Origin: a virus
Direction: 5' to 3' (one strand)
Virus record (IMG/VR): IMGVR_UViG_3300023184_000030
Coordinates: 108,850-172,849 of that record
DNA length: 64,000 bases
The notes under the pieces are model-generated. The model searched no databases and was not told the DNA's origin. It worked only from the letters and a program-made list of their open reading frames with translations. Made by a program: the position numbers and the translations under genes. Of this stretch, positions 42,228 to 50,638 are shown one piece after another; positions within the stretch are counted from its first letter, which is position 1, and every line of letters starts with the position of its first letter.

Positions 42228-42830
42228 TTAAATTTGGTCAAATTGGTTAATTTTATATAATTCTATCCCAGCCTCTATTAGAAATGGAAGTGAATCGGGT
42301 TTTCTATAAACTTCTGAAAAAACTACTCTTCTTATTCCTGATTGTATTATCAATTTAGAACATTCAAAACAGGGAGAAAGAGTTACATATATCGTAGATC
42401 CATCGGAACTTTGCGTACTCTTTGCAAGTTTTGTTATCGCATTTGCTTCCGCATGAAGAACATATGGTAATGTGACCATATCCTCGCTCTCACAAATATT
42501 AGGAAATCCTGTGGGTGATCCGTTGTATCCATCGGAGATTATTGACTTATCCTTTACCATTAAACATCCGACCTGCATTCTTTTACAGTGAGAATTTTTT
42601 CCCCATGTTTTAGCCATCTGTAAATAGATAAGATCGTTTTTCATTGCCTTTGTATTTTCACCATACAATGGGCTTTTTTGAATGGCATCGGAATGATCCC
42701 ACGAGATGTCAAAGGTTTTTCCTATTTTTTTAACACTCCAATTATTTATGTTAAGAAAATTTGGATTGGAGAAATCAAAATCTCCCGAAACTATTTCTCT
42801 TCCTGAATGTGATAGGGTAGATAACTCCAT
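42228..42830 (-). CDS. cd: dCMP deaminase
   Basis: A 200-residue zinc deaminase converting dCMP to dUMP for dTMP synthesis. VLHAEANAI supplies the zinc-binding His and catalytic Glu, and TLSPCFECSKLI the PCxxC zinc ligands. CKRMQVGCLMV and SDGYNGSPTGF are the usual substrate-side phrases of the T4 Cd family. The first 50 residues are an extension relative to typical enzymes. First gene of the early operon, behind the promoter at 42847. It works with the kinase-type genes elsewhere in the window to shape the dNTP pool. Confidence 0.93.
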   Translation of the reverse strand: MELSTLSHSGREIVSGDFDFSNPNFLNINNWSVKKIGKTFDISWDHSDAIQKSPLYGENTKAMKNDLIYLQMAKTWGKNSHCKRMQVGCLMVKDKSIISDGYNGSPTGFPNICESEDMVTLPYVLHAEANAITKLAKSTQSSDGSTIYVTLSPCFECSKLIIQSGIRRVVFSEVYRKPDSLPFLIEAGIELYKINQFDQI

Positions 42831-42846
42831 TAGTTTATAATTTCTA

Positions 42847-42883
42847 CAAACATAAGAAATAAGTACGAGGAAAAAAAATATTT
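42847..42883 (-). promoter_or_regulatory. early/middle promoter, Bacteroidota-type -7 box
   Basis: TATGTTTG (42854-42847 on minus) matches TAnnTTTG; the CG pair aligned with CCG in the other copies is 19 nt upstream (42866), followed by a T8 tract. It drives dCMP deaminase, ECF sigma, the membrane protein and the nuclease. Confidence 0.7.
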
Positions 42884-42894
42884 TATGATATTTT

Positions 42895-44631
42895 TTAGAT
42901 TCTTCTAGAATCTGGTCTAAATGGTTTATCTATTGCCGAAACTGTTAGCGGACCTTCTAAAAGTCCTGCTATCCTAGTGAGTGCATTTTTTATATCCTGT
43001 ATATCTTTATCGCTGCCCAATCCAGGTGTACCTGATCCTGTGGATTCATTTTGTGCATCACCAGATTTTTTACTATCAGTAGGCTGCGATTTACTGGTTA
43101 ATTTATCATCCGAAGCATTAGTTTTTGGTGTACTTTTAATTTCAGCCGGAGCTTCTTTCTCTTTTGCAGGTTCCTTTTTAGATACGGGGGTGAGCTTTTT
43201 TACCTCGCTTACGAGAGCTGGTTTTTTATTTTGGGGAACAGGTTCATTAAGATCCTTGTCTTTTTTATTATCTAATTTTTTAAGTGATCCTAATCCAGCT
43301 TTCACTAAAGCTCCGCCAGGTCCAAAATTTCCTGCAGCATTTCCTGCAACTCCAAGTGCGCCCTTTCCTATTTTAGATAGTAGTCCTGGTTTTTTTTCCT
43401 CAGTTTTTCCTTTTTCATCAGGTGATTTTTTTTCATCCGGTGCTTCGTCTTTATCTTTAGACTTATCCTTTTTAAATAATTTTGAGAAGAATCCTTTTTT
43501 AGATGCTTTTTCCTCTTTATCTTCAGGCTTATCCTTTTTAGGTTCTTCATCAGATTTAGTATTAAATCCTTCCTTTTCTAATTTAGATAATTTATCCTCT
43601 CTAGAAGCATCTTTAGCTTCTCCTTCTTCTTTTTCTTCTTGAGCTAATTTTGAATAGAATTCTGCTTTAGGATCTTTTTCCTCTTTATCTTTAGATTTAT
43701 TTTTTTTACCTAATTTTGAAAAGAATCCTTTTTTAGATTCTTTTTCCTCTTTATCTTCAGACTTATCTTTTTTATCTAATTTCGTTTTATCAGATTTGCC
43801 TTTAATAAAATCTGAAAACTCCTTGTCTTCTGCTTCCTCGCCTTTTTCTCTATCATAATTAAATACATAATCTTGTAGTTCTGATTCTATATCATCTTTA
43901 GAATTTTCTTTATCGTTAGATAGCCTGTATCTAATAATTCTTATTTCATTATCGCTCGGATATCTCTGGCCAACTTTTGGTTTATCAGGTTTTACTATTT
44001 CTAGAAATTCATTATATCCCTTTTTATCCAACCCTTTTTCATATCTATATTCTGAATCTTTTTTATCTTTATCCTCTTTAGAAACGTTTAATTTATTTGA
44101 ATCTATAAAAGATGCACTTTCATCAGCAGGTAAAACCTTTGTTCCCTTGGATAAATTAACTATCTCTGGTCCCCTTTCACCAACTATTGCAGGTCCAGTT
44201 TTAGTAACATCCCCACCCTTTTCGAATTTAGGTATTTTTATATTTTTTATTAATGAACCTATATCAAATCCGGGTTTATCTTGGGATTTCTTACTTTCAT
44301 TCGGCACTGATTTTTTAGGTGCCGGTTCATCTATTTTTACTTTATTTTCTTTTTTATCAGGAATAGTATTTTTTGGACCTTGGTTACCTACAATAGATTC
44401 AAGCATTTTGCTAATATCTCTTAAATGGTTATCGATATTATCAATCCCCTTACTATTATCTATATTAGGTTTAGCATCATTTGGTGCAGGCTTTTTCTCA
44501 ATCTTCCCTGCTGCAGGATTAGAAGCCTCAGTAACGGAAGTATTTTTCTTTAAAGCATCTGTTAGGGAATTCATATTCCTACCAAGATCTGCAATCTGAG
44601 AAAATAATTTTTGATTTGGGTCTGCTGCCAT
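42895..44631 (-). CDS. tape-measure-like tail protein with charged low-complexity repeats, 578 aa
   Basis: It occupies the position after tube genes and the gp26-like gene. Residues about 140-172 contain FEKGGDVTKTGPAIVGERG followed by PEIVNLSKGTKVLPA, a motif very common near the C-terminal part of phage tape-measure proteins. The length (578) is near T4 gp29 (590). Most of the rest is Lys/Asp/Glu-rich, with repeated units such as KKGFFSKLGKKNKSKDKEE and KKGFFSKLFKKDKSKDKDE, then a Gly/Ala segment (GALGVAGNAAGNFGPGG). Tape measures are usually long helices, so this composition is odd; it could be another tail protein carrying the motif. The late promoter element is at 44651. Confidence 0.55.
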   Translation of the reverse strand: MAADPNQKLFSQIADLGRNMNSLTDALKKNTSVTEASNPAAGKIEKKPAPNDAKPNIDNSKGIDNIDNHLRDISKMLESIVGNQGPKNTIPDKKENKVKIDEPAPKKSVPNESKKSQDKPGFDIGSLIKNIKIPKFEKGGDVTKTGPAIVGERGPEIVNLSKGTKVLPADESASFIDSNKLNVSKEDKDKKDSEYRYEKGLDKKGYNEFLEIVKPDKPKVGQRYPSDNEIRIIRYRLSNDKENSKDDIESELQDYVFNYDREKGEEAEDKEFSDFIKGKSDKTKLDKKDKSEDKEEKESKKGFFSKLGKKNKSKDKEEKDPKAEFYSKLAQEEKEEGEAKDASREDKLSKLEKEGFNTKSDEEPKKDKPEDKEEKASKKGFFSKLFKKDKSKDKDEAPDEKKSPDEKGKTEEKKPGLLSKIGKGALGVAGNAAGNFGPGGALVKAGLGSLKKLDNKKDKDLNEPVPQNKKPALVSEVKKLTPVSKKEPAKEKEAPAEIKSTPKTNASDDKLTSKSQPTDSKKSGDAQNESTGSGTPGLGSDKDIQDIKNALTRIAGLLEGPLTVSAIDKPFRPDSRRI

Positions 44632-44650
44632 TTAGTTAGTATATTATATC

Positions 44651-44658
44651 TATATATT
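44651..44658 (-). promoter_or_regulatory. late promoter element AATATATA
   Basis: The minus strand reads ATGAATATATAGATATAATA, 20-27 nt upstream of the ATG at 44631. It lies just beyond the stop of the shifted-frame extension at 44685. Confidence 0.5.
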
Positions 44659-44684
44659 CATTTACTAGGTATGCTTAAATATAA

Positions 44685-44918
44685 TTACCTACCGAAACTA
44701 AATACCTCTTTAATCCCGCTCTTAGCTTTATTTTCTGCATTATCCAATTCTATGGCATCGTTAAGTTTATCTATCCATATCTGGTATTCGTAAAAGGGAA
44801 TACTTTCAACCCACTCCGGGTCTAGACCATGTTCTCTCCATAATCTAAATTTAATATCAAAGTAGTTCTCTAAAGATATTTGAAATAACGAAAAGAGATC
44901 TGATCCCGTCGGGAAAGG
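44685..44918 (-). CDS. out-of-frame extension of the gp26-like gene (+1/-2), 77 codons
   Basis: The frame is open from 44918 to a stop at 44685-44687 and overlaps the last 62 bases of the gp26-like gene (stop 44857). Its distal part reads FRLWREHGLDPEWVESIPFY then EYQIWIDKLNDAIELDN and ends SFGR, clearly protein-like. No ATG or GTG exists in the frame, and the only TTG lies about 20 codons from the end. Expression therefore needs recoding (+1 or -2) in the overlap; TTTCCCG at 44910-44916 is one candidate slip point. Placement between tube and tape-measure-like genes is where tail assembly chaperones with programmed frameshifts lie in many phages. Confidence 0.65.
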   Translation of the reverse strand, partial: PFPTGSDLFSLFQISLENYFDIKFRLWREHGLDPEWVESIPFYEYQIWIDKLNDAIELDNAENKAKSGIKEVFSFGR

Positions 44919-45930
44919 TTATTCTAGCGGTGACCTCCATATCACCGCATACTGGGCACTTTTGATTTACTTCTAGTTTTGTACCTACTTTAATTCTTTC
45001 AGAAAGTTCAAAATATAAGCTAAATTCTTCTTTTGTCCAATAGTCGCTTTCTCTCATTCTTGAAAGTATTCCTTGGAAATTTAGATCCCTCCATTCATTA
45101 AATAGGAAGGGAGCTATATTAAGAAATCCCTCATCAACCTCAATATCTCTTTTATCACATTCTTTTACGAAAGATACTATTTCTTGTGTTACTCCTATAC
45201 TAGGTATGTATAGATTTATTGTTTTATCAATTTTTTTGATATTAAAAACAAATCCCCTTGTTTCTTCATTATAATATCGGGATACGTTTTCGTCTAAAAC
45301 ATAGGAACTTAATACCCCAGTTCTTAATTCTATTCCATCATTGAATGGACAATCCACTGTTTGGTTGCAATTTTTCTTAGGTTTAAGTATTATCGAATTC
45401 TCGCCCTTTATAAAAGTAAGATCCCTAATAGCCATTATTATAAAAAATCTATCCTCCTGTTTAAGATCCTTATAAGAAACTACACCTTCATTGGGAAATT
45501 CCATTCTAGAGCACCTATCTATAATATGTGTTAACTTTTCCTCGATATCCAATTTATCATCATCGTCAATAGTTGAAAAATGCCTTATCTCCCTAACCTC
45601 TGCTGCTCTAATAGCAATCTTTGTTCCATCGGGATAGTATTTACCGCCTGAAGGTAGAATGATGACTGGTATGTTTTTCCATCCCGTTTCAAACGAAACC
45701 GGCTTATTTAAAATTTGGGATTTACCCAATGATGACACCGATTCGACATTTTGAATTGGTTGAATCGGTTGTTGTTCTGGCCGATGAATTGCCTCAGTGT
45801 TATTTAAGGATTCAGTGACTTTAGATGTGTTATCTGCTACTACTGAAACGGGATTAGGGTCATCATATTCTATACCCCCTGCAATTTCCTTTCTTCTAAG
45901 TACTTCTTCTGGTGAAATGTTGTTATCCAT
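44857..45930 (-). CDS. 26: gp26-like baseplate/tail assembly protein
   Basis: A 357-residue protein. After a disordered Gln/Pro-rich N-terminus, IPVIILPSGGKYYPDGTKIA then EVREIRHFSTIDDDDKLDIE matches the start of the T4_baseplate (gp26) family. The C-terminal KCPVCGDMEVTARITFPDGI with CxxC plus the FPDG-R-S-L-F phrase is its usual end. T4 gp26 (208 residues) is needed for hub assembly; this version is longer. It follows the second tube gene and a terminator, with its own weak TATATAAT-type element near 45953. The 3' end overlaps a second frame without a start codon, so it may be made in two forms. Confidence 0.75.
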   Translation of the reverse strand: MDNNISPEEVLRRKEIAGGIEYDDPNPVSVVADNTSKVTESLNNTEAIHRPEQQPIQPIQNVESVSSLGKSQILNKPVSFETGWKNIPVIILPSGGKYYPDGTKIAIRAAEVREIRHFSTIDDDDKLDIEEKLTHIIDRCSRMEFPNEGVVSYKDLKQEDRFFIIMAIRDLTFIKGENSIILKPKKNCNQTVDCPFNDGIELRTGVLSSYVLDENVSRYYNEETRGFVFNIKKIDKTINLYIPSIGVTQEIVSFVKECDKRDIEVDEGFLNIAPFLFNEWRDLNFQGILSRMRESDYWTKEEFSLYFELSERIKVGTKLEVNQKCPVCGDMEVTARITFPDGIRSLFVISNIFRELL

Positions 45931-45968
45931 GTATTTACTTTTGTTTTCTTATTATATAACAAAAAACA

Positions 45969-45998
45969 AAAAAGGAGACAAATTAATGGTCTCCTTTT
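45969..45998 (-). terminator. intrinsic terminator after the tube genes
   Basis: AAAGGAGAC (45971-45979) pairs with GTCTCCTTT (45989-45997), with a T-rich tail on the minus strand. It follows the stop of the second tube gene at 46021. Confidence 0.85.
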
Positions 45999-46020
45999 GC
46001 ATTTAATTGAAAATATATCG

Positions 46021-46596
46021 TTACATAAACAAATCTTCCCAGTAATCACATATCCATGATGCAGATACCGTGTAGATAGCTGGATTTTCGTAATCTAACT
46101 GCATATCATTAATAGCAGTACTGATAAAGCAAGAAGGTATTCTAATTCTTCTAAATACATCTCCTCTTTTATTAAATATTGAGATAACCATAGAACCAAC
46201 ATAATCGCTCTTAATACCCATCGCACCGGTTAGCGGGTTATAGATCAAATCGCTCCATTGTCTAAGTATCTTATAAACACTCATTGAATTTACGTCATTT
46301 AAGTTGACCTCAAATTCCATTGTTAATGTCATATCACTGGTAGTAGGCTCACCTGCAGCATATCTTCTTTGAGCAAACTTGTAGGTTTGTTCAACGTTTC
46401 CGTTTGCTAAAATATCTACAGCCAAACCAGTTATAGATTTAACCTGTTGTGCTAAAATTGATTCTCCCTTGAAAGTCGTGTTAGCATCTACTATTCCCGA
46501 AGGAGGCGTGATCAAAACCTCAAATTGGTTAAGATATACCGGTTCATAGTTGTTTATCGCGGCTTTAGAATTTGTATAATGTGGTAAACCTGCCAT
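46021..46596 (-). CDS. 19: tail tube protein, gp19-like, second copy
   Basis: A 191-residue gp19-type tube protein. It starts MAGLPHYTNSKAAINNYEPV followed by YLNQFEVLITPP, and contains LNDVNSMSVYKILRQWSDLI then YNPLTGAMGIKSDY, the conserved tube core, then FRRIRIPSCF and a C-terminal WICDYWEDLF. It is a clear paralog of the upstream 46614-47168 product. T4 encodes one gp19 that stacks as hexamers from the baseplate; two paralogs here may build different parts of the tube, or one may serve as a tube initiator or terminator. Co-transcribed with the sheath; ends at a strong terminator. Confidence 0.9.
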   Translation of the reverse strand: MAGLPHYTNSKAAINNYEPVYLNQFEVLITPPSGIVDANTTFKGESILAQQVKSITGLAVDILANGNVEQTYKFAQRRYAAGEPTTSDMTLTMEFEVNLNDVNSMSVYKILRQWSDLIYNPLTGAMGIKSDYVGSMVISIFNKRGDVFRRIRIPSCFISTAINDMQLDYENPAIYTVSASWICDYWEDLFM

Positions 46597-46613
46597 TTAT
46601 TTTTTTTATTTTT

Positions 46614-47168
46614 TTATAAGAATAAATCATCCCAATAATCAACTGCCCAAGTCATATCATCTATTTTGAATATATCGGTCGAGGTGTAATTAAGATTCAT
46701 TTCACTTATTGCTTTAGTAGGATAGCAGTCTCTGCATGTTATTCTTCTGAAAACGTCCCCTTGTTTATTAAAGATAGAAACTACAATAGTACCCGTATAG
46801 TCATTCTTGAGGCCCATTGCTCCTGTTAATGGATTATAAATTAAATCACTCCATTGTCTCAATGTTTTAAAAACATACATTGAGTTGTCATCATTTAAGT
46901 TGACGGTAAAGCTTAAACTTAAATCCAGATAGGTATTATCGGGTTTAGCACCAGCATAATTTCTTTTAGCAAACTTATACTTTTGCGTAACCAGTCCTGG
47001 GTTTTTATCTAAGGTAAGACCTCCAACCTTTGTTACTTGCTGAAGGAGTATTTCTCCACCGATAACAGCAGAGGGTGGTATAACCGTAACCTCAAACTGA
47101 TTCAGGTAAACAGGTTCATACTTGTTTATTGCTGATAGTGAATTTTGATAATGTGATAGTCCTGCCAT
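46614..47168 (-). CDS. 19: tail tube protein, gp19-like, first copy
   Basis: A 184-residue tube protein starting MAGLSHYQNSLSAINKYEPV. The core LNDDNSMYVFKTLRQWSDLI then YNPLTGAMGLKNDY and the end WAVDYWDDLF parallel the second copy. Main differences are in the loop after the first strands (shorter here) and the C-terminal third (DCYPTKAISEM versus SCFISTAINDM). It is directly downstream of the sheath gene, as in T4 (18 then 19). The duplication is in tandem, with an 18-base gap between copies. Confidence 0.9.
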   Translation of the reverse strand: MAGLSHYQNSLSAINKYEPVYLNQFEVTVIPPSAVIGGEILLQQVTKVGGLTLDKNPGLVTQKYKFAKRNYAGAKPDNTYLDLSLSFTVNLNDDNSMYVFKTLRQWSDLIYNPLTGAMGLKNDYTGTIVVSIFNKQGDVFRRITCRDCYPTKAISEMNLNYTSTDIFKIDDMTWAVDYWDDLFL

Positions 47169-47204
47169 ATTCAGTTTATATTTATCTTAGTTGCCCAAAA
47201 GGCT

Positions 47205-47227
47205 CCAATTCGCATTATACGAATTGG
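47205..47227 (-). other. hairpin at the sheath gene stop codon
   Basis: CCAATTCG and CGAATTGG form a perfect 8-bp stem (47205-47212 with 47220-47227) whose loop contains the sheath stop codon. Only a short T4 run follows. It may be a weak terminator or processing element that sets the sheath:tube ratio. Confidence 0.5.
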
Positions 47228-50200
47228 GTAAAGCCTCCTGCTGCTATACCACCTGTTCTTGTAACAGTAATTCTATTAATGAATTTCTGTATACCTCTAG
47301 CAGGTTCGATGATAACGTCTATGATTCCCATATTCATATCGATGATTGCTGGAGTGTTATTAGAAGCATCCATAACAGTTTGGTAGTTGTAGATTCCGCC
47401 TCCGGCTCTTACACCGTCTAAGTAGTTATCTACTAATGTTTTAATTTCAAGTCTAATTGAATCGTCATTGAAATCAAATAAGTAGTTAGAAAGAATTGAC
47501 TGAACGTCAGTTTCAATACTTATTAAAAGATCTCTTACGTGAACTAAGTTGAACGCAGAGTTAACTTGCTGATAAGCAGTTTGGTTACCGAAGATAACTA
47601 CTCCGATTCCTCTTCTCTTGATGATTGGGTTAATACCGAACGGTTCAAGATTTCCTCTGTCCTCATCAGTAAAGTCATATTCAACTCCTACGATATTACC
47701 GCCTCCGCTTAGAATACCTCTTTTTTGACCTGCGATAATTGCATAAGGTTCACCGGTAGCAAATTTTCTAACAAAGTTATTAGATACCATAGCAGCTGGT
47801 GGTACGTTTAGATTTCTATTAGATTCTCTGATAGTAATATAAGGAGCGTAGAATGCAGCAAATTTAGATCCTTCTGCTTCACTAGGTAAGCTGAAAGTAT
47901 AAGAAGGATTTAGTGATAGGTTACCCCCATCAGCTATATAAGCAGTATTTAAACTTGGATAAGGATTAACAGCTGTAGGTGCGTTAGTAAATCTAGGATC
48001 TGTACTCTTTTGAAACTGTTCCATAGAAGGAGCATTAATAAGAGCAAGCGATTGTTGTCTAATCATTGCTAATCTACTTAACTGGTATTTAGAGTTAGGT
48101 AAGATTTGGCCAGAGAATGTATCTACCACATATCTGAATGATATAACGTCCTTAGAAGCTAATGTCTTAGCGATGTTAGTATCGTACATAACATCAAGTA
48201 TTTCAGAAACCCTAGCATCACTACCATTAGGCCTGTGTGATTCTTTCATAGTGAATCCAGAAAGATAAGCGAAATCAAAAGATCTTGTAAATTGAGATAT
48301 CGATTGGAATTTCTGAACTCTAGACGTATTACCGTCTCCTGAATAATAAAGGATTGGTCTAGCACATACTACTCTGTAAGTTCCTGATGTAGTTGTCGAA
48401 GCAACAGTGGTAATCTTAGCTAATCTGCTTTGTTGATTACCTGTTGCAGGCACGCAGATGTCAAGATCAGTACATACTACCAAATCTCCAACCGAAAAAG
48501 GTACGTTTCCATTAGAGTCTTCAGTTACATAGAATGATGTTGTGTCTATTCTAGTACAGTCTACGAATTCGTTAATCGATCCCTCTTGAGAGATAATATC
48601 AAATTGCTGATCATCTACCGAAGTACCTATATTATCAGAAGCGTAAGTAGCAGAAAATAAAGCTATATTATTTATAGTGTTACCAGCTAAAGAAACGTTT
48701 GTATGAGATCTTGTGTTAACGTAATTAAACTGATCTCTATCTATTGTGTTTTCAAAAGTAAGATAATTTACAGAAGATCCTGCTGAATTTAACCAAACGA
48801 TGTCACCGTCTGCAAGTTCAGCATATTTAACATTTTGGAATAATGGAGATGCGTTATAAGCTTGCAGAACAATTGATGTTCCGTTAGCAGCATTAGGACC
48901 AGTTACACCGTTAGGCGTAGGCACGTTAGCAACTCTATCTAAGTAGTCGGAGTTACCGAATTGGTAAGCACTAGAGTAAAAAGGTTTATTACTTCCAGAG
49001 GCTCCGGTGTTGTAAGAGGTTAAGCTATAAACAGGAGATACTGTTATACCTTGAGATCTATAGTAAGCTGTATCTAACGGGTGAGAGAAGAATACTCTAA
49101 GCTCCCCGCTAACATCTTTAGTTCCGGTAACTTTAAGTTTAACCAAATCATGTAAAGAGAATTGGTTTATTAATGCTCCTGTTGCTCCGGAGATACCTTC
49201 AACTATACCAATTATGTATTTCTGATCGTTAGAAGAGTTAACTGTTAAGAAAGTTTTTAGTTCATTCTTTTCAGTAGCACCGCTTAAGTATCCAGCAGCT
49301 CCACTAGTTCCTGCTGTTTGTAAGTAATGTAATCCACCGTCATAAGCATTAGCATCATAAGCGGCAAAAGCTTGATAAGCAATACCTGCTGTTGATCCTG
49401 CGTTGATAGTGAATAAAGTACCTGTGTTCATACCAGATGTGTATCCTGTAGCTCCGGTAGGACCAACAAATCCTCCAGCTCCAGTAACCCCTATTACATT
49501 CTGCGTGTAGAGGTAATCGGCAACTAATGCCTGATCGTAACTTAAGAAGTTAATTGCAGGGTTAGCTAAATCTCTATTTCCCGATAATTCATCGATAAGG
49601 TGATTACCTACTAGATCAATCTGATATGGATTAGAGCAAATGTTATCGAATGCTTGTTCATCAATAGCACAGAATAAACCTGTTGCTGGCGAGTTAGCAT
49701 TTACTAATGTTTGAATATACTGGTTAACCCCATTAAGATCCACAAAGTCAGGAATTATACATCCGGTTACTGAAGTAACTATATTAACATCCTGTTGATT
49801 AAGGAAAGAGTCTATTTGGCTTTTTATAAATCCATTATTAGTAAAGTAATTAGACCATTTAGGATCTAAAGCTAAAGCTGCATAATTTGTCCAATCTCCG
49901 GATACTGCTATTACATCAATGAAATAATCTGACATATAGTCATAAGGGTGCATAAAGGTAGGAACGTTATTAGCTCCATACCAATCTAATGCAAAGATAT
50001 CATAACCTTTTAAAGGTTTAGTCGAGTCAGTAGACTTTCTAGTAATAATACTAATAGGGGTTTTACCTAAATTGGTTAAAGCAAATAGCCTTCCTGTATC
50101 AGGTGTACTTAACGTTGCTAAGAAATATTTTGTATCTGCATACCAGAATCTCTCTTTATTGTAGTAAGATGAATATAACTCAGATGTTACCACCCCGTTA

Positions 50201-50565
50201 TATTGCTCAGTATCAAGAGAGTATGCTATGTATGTAACCTCATCGGCATTTCCTGTGTCAGTATCATCATTTAACTTTAATAGATTTAATCCAAATACTG
50301 GACCTGTATTTAAACAAGTTAGTATAGATCTATGGAAGAAAGATCCCTTATTTTCTAAAGATCTATCAATGTCTCCAAACACAGAGATCATAGTAGTAGG
50401 ATCTGGAATGTACACAGGAGTATTGAAAGGTCCTTTGTTTGAGAAACCCACAACCAATCTAATCGTTTGAGATGTTAGGATGACGCTTTGTGACGCGTCA
50501 AATTCAAGAGTATAAACTCCTGAGGCTTTAAACTGGGAATAGTCTATTTTAACCTTATTTGCCAT
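47215..50565 (-). CDS. 18: tail sheath protein, gp18-like, oversized
   Basis: A 1116-residue contractile sheath protein; T4 gp18 is 659. The N-terminal part (MANKVKIDYSQFKASGVYTL, later LVVGFSNKGPFNTPVYI and SFFHRSILTCLNTGP) and the C-terminal polymerisation domain (AIIAGQKRGILSGG, IIKRRGIGVVIFGNQTAYQ, VRDLLISIETDVQSILSNYL, MGIIDVIIEPARGIQKFI) are well conserved. The extra length lies in the middle (about 300-800), rich in Gly/Ala/Thr/Ser and beta-forming, presumably additional domains on the outside of the sheath. It is the first tail gene after the late element at 50596 and is followed by two tube genes. Confidence 0.93.
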   Translation of the reverse strand: MANKVKIDYSQFKASGVYTLEFDASQSVILTSQTIRLVVGFSNKGPFNTPVYIPDPTTMISVFGDIDRSLENKGSFFHRSILTCLNTGPVFGLNLLKLNDDTDTGNADEVTYIAYSLDTEQYNGVVTSELYSSYYNKERFWYADTKYFLATLSTPDTGRLFALTNLGKTPISIITRKSTDSTKPLKGYDIFALDWYGANNVPTFMHPYDYMSDYFIDVIAVSGDWTNYAALALDPKWSNYFTNNGFIKSQIDSFLNQQDVNIVTSVTGCIIPDFVDLNGVNQYIQTLVNANSPATGLFCAIDEQAFDNICSNPYQIDLVGNHLIDELSGNRDLANPAINFLSYDQALVADYLYTQNVIGVTGAGGFVGPTGATGYTSGMNTGTLFTINAGSTAGIAYQAFAAYDANAYDGGLHYLQTAGTSGAAGYLSGATEKNELKTFLTVNSSNDQKYIIGIVEGISGATGALINQFSLHDLVKLKVTGTKDVSGELRVFFSHPLDTAYYRSQGITVSPVYSLTSYNTGASGSNKPFYSSAYQFGNSDYLDRVANVPTPNGVTGPNAANGTSIVLQAYNASPLFQNVKYAELADGDIVWLNSAGSSVNYLTFENTIDRDQFNYVNTRSHTNVSLAGNTINNIALFSATYASDNIGTSVDDQQFDIISQEGSINEFVDCTRIDTTSFYVTEDSNGNVPFSVGDLVVCTDLDICVPATGNQQSRLAKITTVASTTTSGTYRVVCARPILYYSGDGNTSRVQKFQSISQFTRSFDFAYLSGFTMKESHRPNGSDARVSEILDVMYDTNIAKTLASKDVISFRYVVDTFSGQILPNSKYQLSRLAMIRQQSLALINAPSMEQFQKSTDPRFTNAPTAVNPYPSLNTAYIADGGNLSLNPSYTFSLPSEAEGSKFAAFYAPYITIRESNRNLNVPPAAMVSNNFVRKFATGEPYAIIAGQKRGILSGGGNIVGVEYDFTDEDRGNLEPFGINPIIKRRGIGVVIFGNQTAYQQVNSAFNLVHVRDLLISIETDVQSILSNYLFDFNDDSIRLEIKTLVDNYLDGVRAGGGIYNYQTVMDASNNTPAIIDMNMGIIDVIIEPARGIQKFINRITVTRTGGIAAGGFTQFV

Positions 50566-50595
50566 TATTTTTTAAGATATTTTTTGCTTCTTTAC

Positions 50596-50603
50596 TATAT
50601 ATC
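50596..50603 (-). promoter_or_regulatory. late promoter element GATATATA
   Basis: The minus strand reads TTTCGATATATAGTAAAGAA, 31-38 nt upstream of the sheath ATG at 50565. It gives the sheath/tube genes a start independent of the terminase unit. Confidence 0.6.
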
Positions 50604-50638
50604 GAAATAGAAAGTAGAATATTAGATCCGTTGCATGT

